Below, in pieces: positions 60,529 through 64,000 of a stretch of 64,000 nt of DNA (position 1 is the first letter of the stretch; every line of letters begins with the position of its first letter). The notes beneath the pieces were generated by a model that had not been told where the DNA came from, made no database searches, and saw nothing but the letters and a program-made list of their open reading frames with translations. The DNA is from AWTP1-13 sp963840075 (GTDB lineage Bacteria > Pseudomonadota > Alphaproteobacteria > Rhizobiales > Hyphomicrobiaceae), in assembly GCA_963840075.1 (NCBI GenBank), contig CAWIXS010000028.1:1-64000 (forward strand), given 5' to 3'. The position numbers were made by a program, and so were the translations under genes.

Positions 60529-62853
60529 CTACCCCTTGGCGGCCGCGATGGCGCGCCAGACGCGCGGCGGGGTCGCCGGCATGTCGAGGTGCTTGACGCC
60601 CAGCGGACGCAGGGCGTCGAGGATTGCGTTCATGATCGCCGGCGGCGCGCCGGTGCAGCCGGCCTCGCCGACGCCCTTGACGCCCAGCGGGTTGGTCTTC
60701 GCCGGCACGTTGTGGAAGGCGATGGCGATGGGCGGGAAATTGTCGGCGCGCGGCATGGCGTAATCCGTGAAGCTGCCCGACACCAGCTGCCCGGAGTCCC
60801 GGTCGTAGACGACGTGCTCCATCAGGGCCTGGCCGAGCCCCTGGGCGAGCGCGCCGTGGATCTGGCCCTCCACGATCATCGGGTTGATGACGAGGCCCAG
60901 ATCGTCGACGCAGGCGTAGCGCACGACGGCGACGGTGCCGGTGTCGGGGTCGACCTCCACCTCGCAGGCGTGGCAGCCGTTGGGGAAGTTGCCGGGCTCG
61001 CTGGCCCAGGAGCCGTGGCCTTCCAGGCCCACGCCGAGCTCCATGGGGATGCCCACCGGGCGGAAGAAGGCCTTCGCCACCTCCTGCAGCGGCATCGACT
61101 TGTTGGTGCCCTGCATGCGGTAGATGCCGTCGGCGAACTCGATCTCCTCGGCCTTGCCCTCCATCAGGAAGGCCGCCATCCGGCGGCCCTTGGCGATCGC
61201 GTCGTCGGCCGCGGCCTTCAGCGCACAGCCGCCGTTCATGACGCTGCGCGAGGCGTAGGTGCCGCGCCCGACGTTGATCTTCTCCGTGTCGCCCTGGACG
61301 TAGCGGACGCTTTCGAAGGGGATGCCCAGAAACTCCGAGACCATCTGCGCGAACGCGGTCTCGTGGCCCTGGCCGTGTGAGTGGGTGCCGGCGAGGATCG
61401 CCACGTTGCCCTCGGCATCGAAGCGCAGGTCCATGCGCTCGTTGAAGATGCCCGCCTCCTCGATGAAGTAGGCGAAGCCGCGCCCACGCAGGCGCCCGGC
61501 CGCCTCCGACTGGGCCTTGCGCGCGGCAAAGCCGTTCCAGTCGGCGAGCTCCAGGCACTTGCCCATGGCCTGCTCGAACTCGCCCGAGTCGTACACGTAG
61601 TGGGTGTGGGTGTGATAGGGCATCTGCTCGGGCTTGACGAAGTTGCGGCGCCTGATCTCGATGGCATCGAGGCCGATCTGGAGCGCCGCCTCGTCCATCA
61701 GCCGCTCGAGCAGATAGGCGGCCTCGGGGCGGCCGGCGCCGCGATAGGGTGCGAGTGGCGAGGTATTGGTGAAGACCGCATCGGCGACCGCGTGCATTGC
61801 AGGGATGTCGTAGGGCCCCGTGGTCAGCCGCAGGCCGTAGAAGACGCAGGCCATCACGGCGGCGGAGGTGTAGGCACCCAAGGCATCGAGCGCGTGGGTG
61901 CGCACGGCGAGGATCTTGCCGGTCTCCTCGAGCGCCATCTCGGCGCTGATCACCTGGTCGCGGCCGTGGTAGTCGCCCATCAGCGCCTCGGCGCGGGTAG
62001 AGACCCACTTCACCGGAGCGCCGCCCAGGCGCCGCGAGGCCCAGAGCACCAGCACGTCCTCGGGGTAGCAGTCGCCCTTCATGCCGAAGCCGCCGCCGAC
62101 ATCGGGGGCGATCACGTGGAACTTGGAGATCGGCTGGCGGAAAGCCACCATGCCCAGCGTCTGGCGGATGCCGAAGGGGTGCTGCGTGCTGGTGTAGAGC
62201 GTGTACTTGTCGGCCACGGGGTCGTGCTGGCCGAGCGACACGCGGCCCTCCATGGAGTTGGCCGACACGCGGTTGTTCTCGAGCTTGATGGAGACGACGT
62301 GGCGGGCGCCGGCGAAGGCCGCCTTCGTCGCCGCCTCGTCGCCGAAGCCCACCGTGTAGGAGATGTTGCCGGGGCAATCGGCCCACACCGCCGGCGCCCC
62401 CGGCTTGACCGCGTCCTCCAGCGAGACGACAGCGGGGAGCTGATCGTAGTCGATCTCGATCAGCTCGGCGGCATCGCGCGCCTCGGCCTCGGTCTCAGCC
62501 GCCACGAAGGCGACCCGGTCGCCGACGCAGCGCACCTCCTCGGCGCAGAGGACAGGACGGAAGGTGCGGTAGCCCTTGGGCCCGCCGATGTCCTCGGGCA
62601 TGGCGGCCGGCGGCAGGGCGCCGATCTTGTCGGCCAGCGCGTCGGCGCCGGTGAGCACCAGGACCACGCCGGGCGCCGCCCTGGCCGCGCTCGCATCCAC
62701 CCGCCTGATCCTGGCGTGGGCGCGCGTGGAGTAGACCGCGACGCCGGCGAGCTCGCCCGGCAGGGCGATGTCGCCGACGTAGTTGCCGGCACCTTTGAGG
62801 AAGCGCTCGTCCTCGACGCGGCGCACCGCCTGCCCGATCCCGAACCTGGCCAT
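60529..62853 (-). CDS. xanthine dehydrogenase/CO dehydrogenase family molybdopterin-binding large subunit
   Basis: A 774-residue molybdoenzyme subunit. IGQAVRRVEDERFLKGAGNYVGD starts the aldehyde-oxidase N-domain. The Mo-binding domain follows: VIAPDVGGGFGMKGDCYPE, SPLAPYRGAGRPEAAYLLER, THSHGQGHETAFAQ (Gln-Gly motif) and the catalytic Glu in GVGEAGCTGAPPA. The loop APYRGAGR is not the AYRCSFR of true CoxL, so CO oxidation is unlikely; aldehyde or N-heterocycle hydroxylation is more probable. The usual iron-sulfur and FAD subunits are not adjacent, so it is an orphan here. ATG at 62853. Confidence 0.92.
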   Translation of the reverse strand: MARFGIGQAVRRVEDERFLKGAGNYVGDIALPGELAGVAVYSTRAHARIRRVDASAARAAPGVVLVLTGADALADKIGALPPAAMPEDIGGPKGYRTFRPVLCAEEVRCVGDRVAFVAAETEAEARDAAELIEIDYDQLPAVVSLEDAVKPGAPAVWADCPGNISYTVGFGDEAATKAAFAGARHVVSIKLENNRVSANSMEGRVSLGQHDPVADKYTLYTSTQHPFGIRQTLGMVAFRQPISKFHVIAPDVGGGFGMKGDCYPEDVLVLWASRRLGGAPVKWVSTRAEALMGDYHGRDQVISAEMALEETGKILAVRTHALDALGAYTSAAVMACVFYGLRLTTGPYDIPAMHAVADAVFTNTSPLAPYRGAGRPEAAYLLERLMDEAALQIGLDAIEIRRRNFVKPEQMPYHTHTHYVYDSGEFEQAMGKCLELADWNGFAARKAQSEAAGRLRGRGFAYFIEEAGIFNERMDLRFDAEGNVAILAGTHSHGQGHETAFAQMVSEFLGIPFESVRYVQGDTEKINVGRGTYASRSVMNGGCALKAAADDAIAKGRRMAAFLMEGKAEEIEFADGIYRMQGTNKSMPLQEVAKAFFRPVGIPMELGVGLEGHGSWASEPGNFPNGCHACEVEVDPDTGTVAVVRYACVDDLGLVINPMIVEGQIHGALAQGLGQALMEHVVYDRDSGQLVSGSFTDYAMPRADNFPPIAIAFHNVPAKTNPLGVKGVGEAGCTGAPPAIMNAILDALRPLGVKHLDMPATPPRVWRAIAAAKG

Positions 62854-63128
62854 CCTTCCCTCCCTCCAGCGTTCCCTGCACCGGATCAAAAAACTGCAGA
62901 GCCGCAGGGAACACTGCCTCGCGCCGCAGGGCAAGCACCAGACCGTTGGGCCGCCGCCCATCGGCCCATGCGTCGCGCCGAAAAAATGAACGAGAGGCAG
63001 GCCGCAACCGAACCGCCTCGCTGGGAGACCTCGCGATTGACAGGTATCATCGACGTGTCCACCATCGTGCTTCCATCTTCATGGGGGCATCTCCACCTCC
63101 TCGCAACCACCTGGCCCGGATCGTCCGC

Positions 63129-64000
63129 ATGACCCGCACGAGCCGCCGCTTGCGCAGCAATTTCCCCCGCGGCTCCTACCTGTGGGCGGCGCGCAACGCG
63201 CAGTGGCACGGCCTGGGCCTGTCGGAGGACGACTGCGAGAAGCCCAAGATCGCCATCGTCAACAGCTCCTCGGGGCTGGCGGCGTGCTACGCGCATCTCG
63301 ACGGCATCGTGCCGGTGCTGAAGGAGGCGATCCGCGCCGCCGGCGCGTGTCCCCTTCGAGATCCGCACCGCGGCGCCCAGCGACTTCGTCACCGGCGCAG
63401 GCGGGCGCGGCGGCTATCTGCTGGCGGCGCGCGACCTCGTCACCAACGACATCGAGATCGCCGTCGAGGGCGCGCTGCTCGACGGCATGGTCTGCCTCAC
63501 CTCTTGCGACAAGACCGTGCCCGGCCAGCTGATGGCGGGGGCGCGCCTCAACATTCCGACGCTGATGGTCGCCTGCGGCTACCAGCCGAGCGGCAGCTAC
63601 CGGGGCGAGCATGTGGACGTCGAGGACGTGTTCGTCGGTGCGATGCACGCCCAGGTGGGCCAGCTGCCGGTCGAGGACCTGATCGGCATGAGCCGTGAGG
63701 CGATCCGCGGGCCGGGCGTATGCTCGGGGATGGGCACCGCCAACTCCATGCATATCGCCATCGAGGCGCTGGGCATGGCGCTCCCCGGCAGCACGCCGGT
63801 GGCCGCCAACGGCCCGGCCATGTGGGCCACAGTGCGCGCCGCCGGCGCGCGCATCGTCGAGATGGTGTGGGACGACCTGAAGCCGCGCGACATCCTGCGC
63901 GCCGGCGCGTTCGCGAATGCTGTGCGGGCGGTGCTCGCGGTCGGCGGCTCGGTCAACTGCATCAAGCACCTGCAGGCGGTGGCGACCGAGGCCGGCTGCG
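63129..64000 (+). CDS. IlvD/Edd family dehydratase (frameshifted, cut by window edge)
   Basis: An iron-sulfur dehydratase of the dihydroxy-acid/6-phosphogluconate/sugar-acid family. ATG at 63129 gives SRRLRSNFPRGSYLWAARNA, then KPKIAIVNSSSGLAACYAHLD. An extra C at 63350-63353 shifts the frame. The second frame runs EIRTAAPSDFVTGAGGRGGY, DGMVCLTSCDKTVPGQL (cluster Cys) and RGPGVCSGMGTANSM (second Cys) to the window end. It probably acts on a branched-chain intermediate or a sugar acid; the family cannot be split without the C-terminus. Transcribed divergently from the xanthine-dehydrogenase-like gene. Confidence 0.85.

Noticed and set aside
60529..62853. Calling the molybdo-hydroxylase a carbon monoxide dehydrogenase (coxL)
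   Set aside because: The active-site loop reads APYRGAGR, not the AYRCSFR of form I CoxL, and the coxM/coxS genes are absent.
1..64000. CRISPR arrays, tRNA and rRNA genes, prophage or transposase genes
   Set aside because: No regularly spaced direct repeats, cloverleaf-like segments or recombinase/transposase proteins were seen. The repeats found are palindromic and dispersed.

Overview
The window is 64 kb of very GC-rich DNA with dense coding and short intergenic gaps. The gene content points to an alphaproteobacterium of the order Hyphomicrobiales (Rhizobiales). Supporting signs are the slt-dapA-smpB arrangement, the fabZ-lpxA-lpxI-lpxB lipid A block using LpxI rather than LpxH, tandem bactofilins, Liv-type transporters combined with an acyl-CoA ligase, several Bug (TctC) binding proteins, and a sitABCD manganese transporter with an MntR-like regulator. 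No rRNA, tRNA, CRISPR array, prophage or transposase gene was recognised.

Layout. 1-7.5 kb: smpB (cut by the left edge), dapA, a soluble lytic transglycosylase, an alpha/beta hydrolase, a TetA-like MFS exporter and a VOC protein. 7.6-11.7 kb: fabZ-lpxA-lpxI-lpxB, in which lpxI carries an in-frame repeat and a second, degenerate copy of its C-terminal domain. 11.9-19.8 kb (minus): livG, acyl-CoA ligase, livH, livM, livK, livF and a MobA-like nucleotidyltransferase, headed by a perfect 16-bp palindrome. 20-22.3 kb: SRPBCC/ArsR pair and a MetE-like protein. 22.9-27.9 kb: Bug protein and ThDP enzyme, divergent from a flavin monooxygenase and an MBL hydrolase. 28-29.4 kb: two bactofilins. 30-37 kb: ubiE, a phospholipase C-like/DUF4332 fusion, pagL, a membrane-anchored NYN protein and an S10 peptidase. 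37.5-39.9 kb: homocysteine methyltransferase divergent from tetR-GDPD. 40.8-47 kb: TauD dioxygenase, TRAP binding protein, LuxR regulator, Bug protein and sulfatase, a possible organosulfur module. 47.5-51.1 kb: sitABCD. 51.5-57.4 kb: thioesterase, PPK2, NUDIX, TPR, a secreted protein, dinB, a broken mntR and an outer-membrane protein. 57.9-64 kb: malonyl-CoA decarboxylase, a lactonase-like MBL protein, an orphan xanthine-dehydrogenase-type large subunit and an IlvD/Edd dehydratase cut by the right edge.

Two window-wide themes stand out. First, at least eight conserved genes are broken by single-base changes, nearly all +1 insertions (two in livH), which looks more like sequence error than biology. 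Second, at least four families of short palindromic repeats occupy gene ends and intergenic spaces. Some copies supply a stop codon, overlap a start codon, or are read through as coding sequence. The most interesting regions are the lpxI fusion, the GGGGTCAGAC repeat family (two copies bracket pagL), the phospholipase/DUF4332 fusion, the MntR-porin promoter and the 40.8-47 kb cluster.
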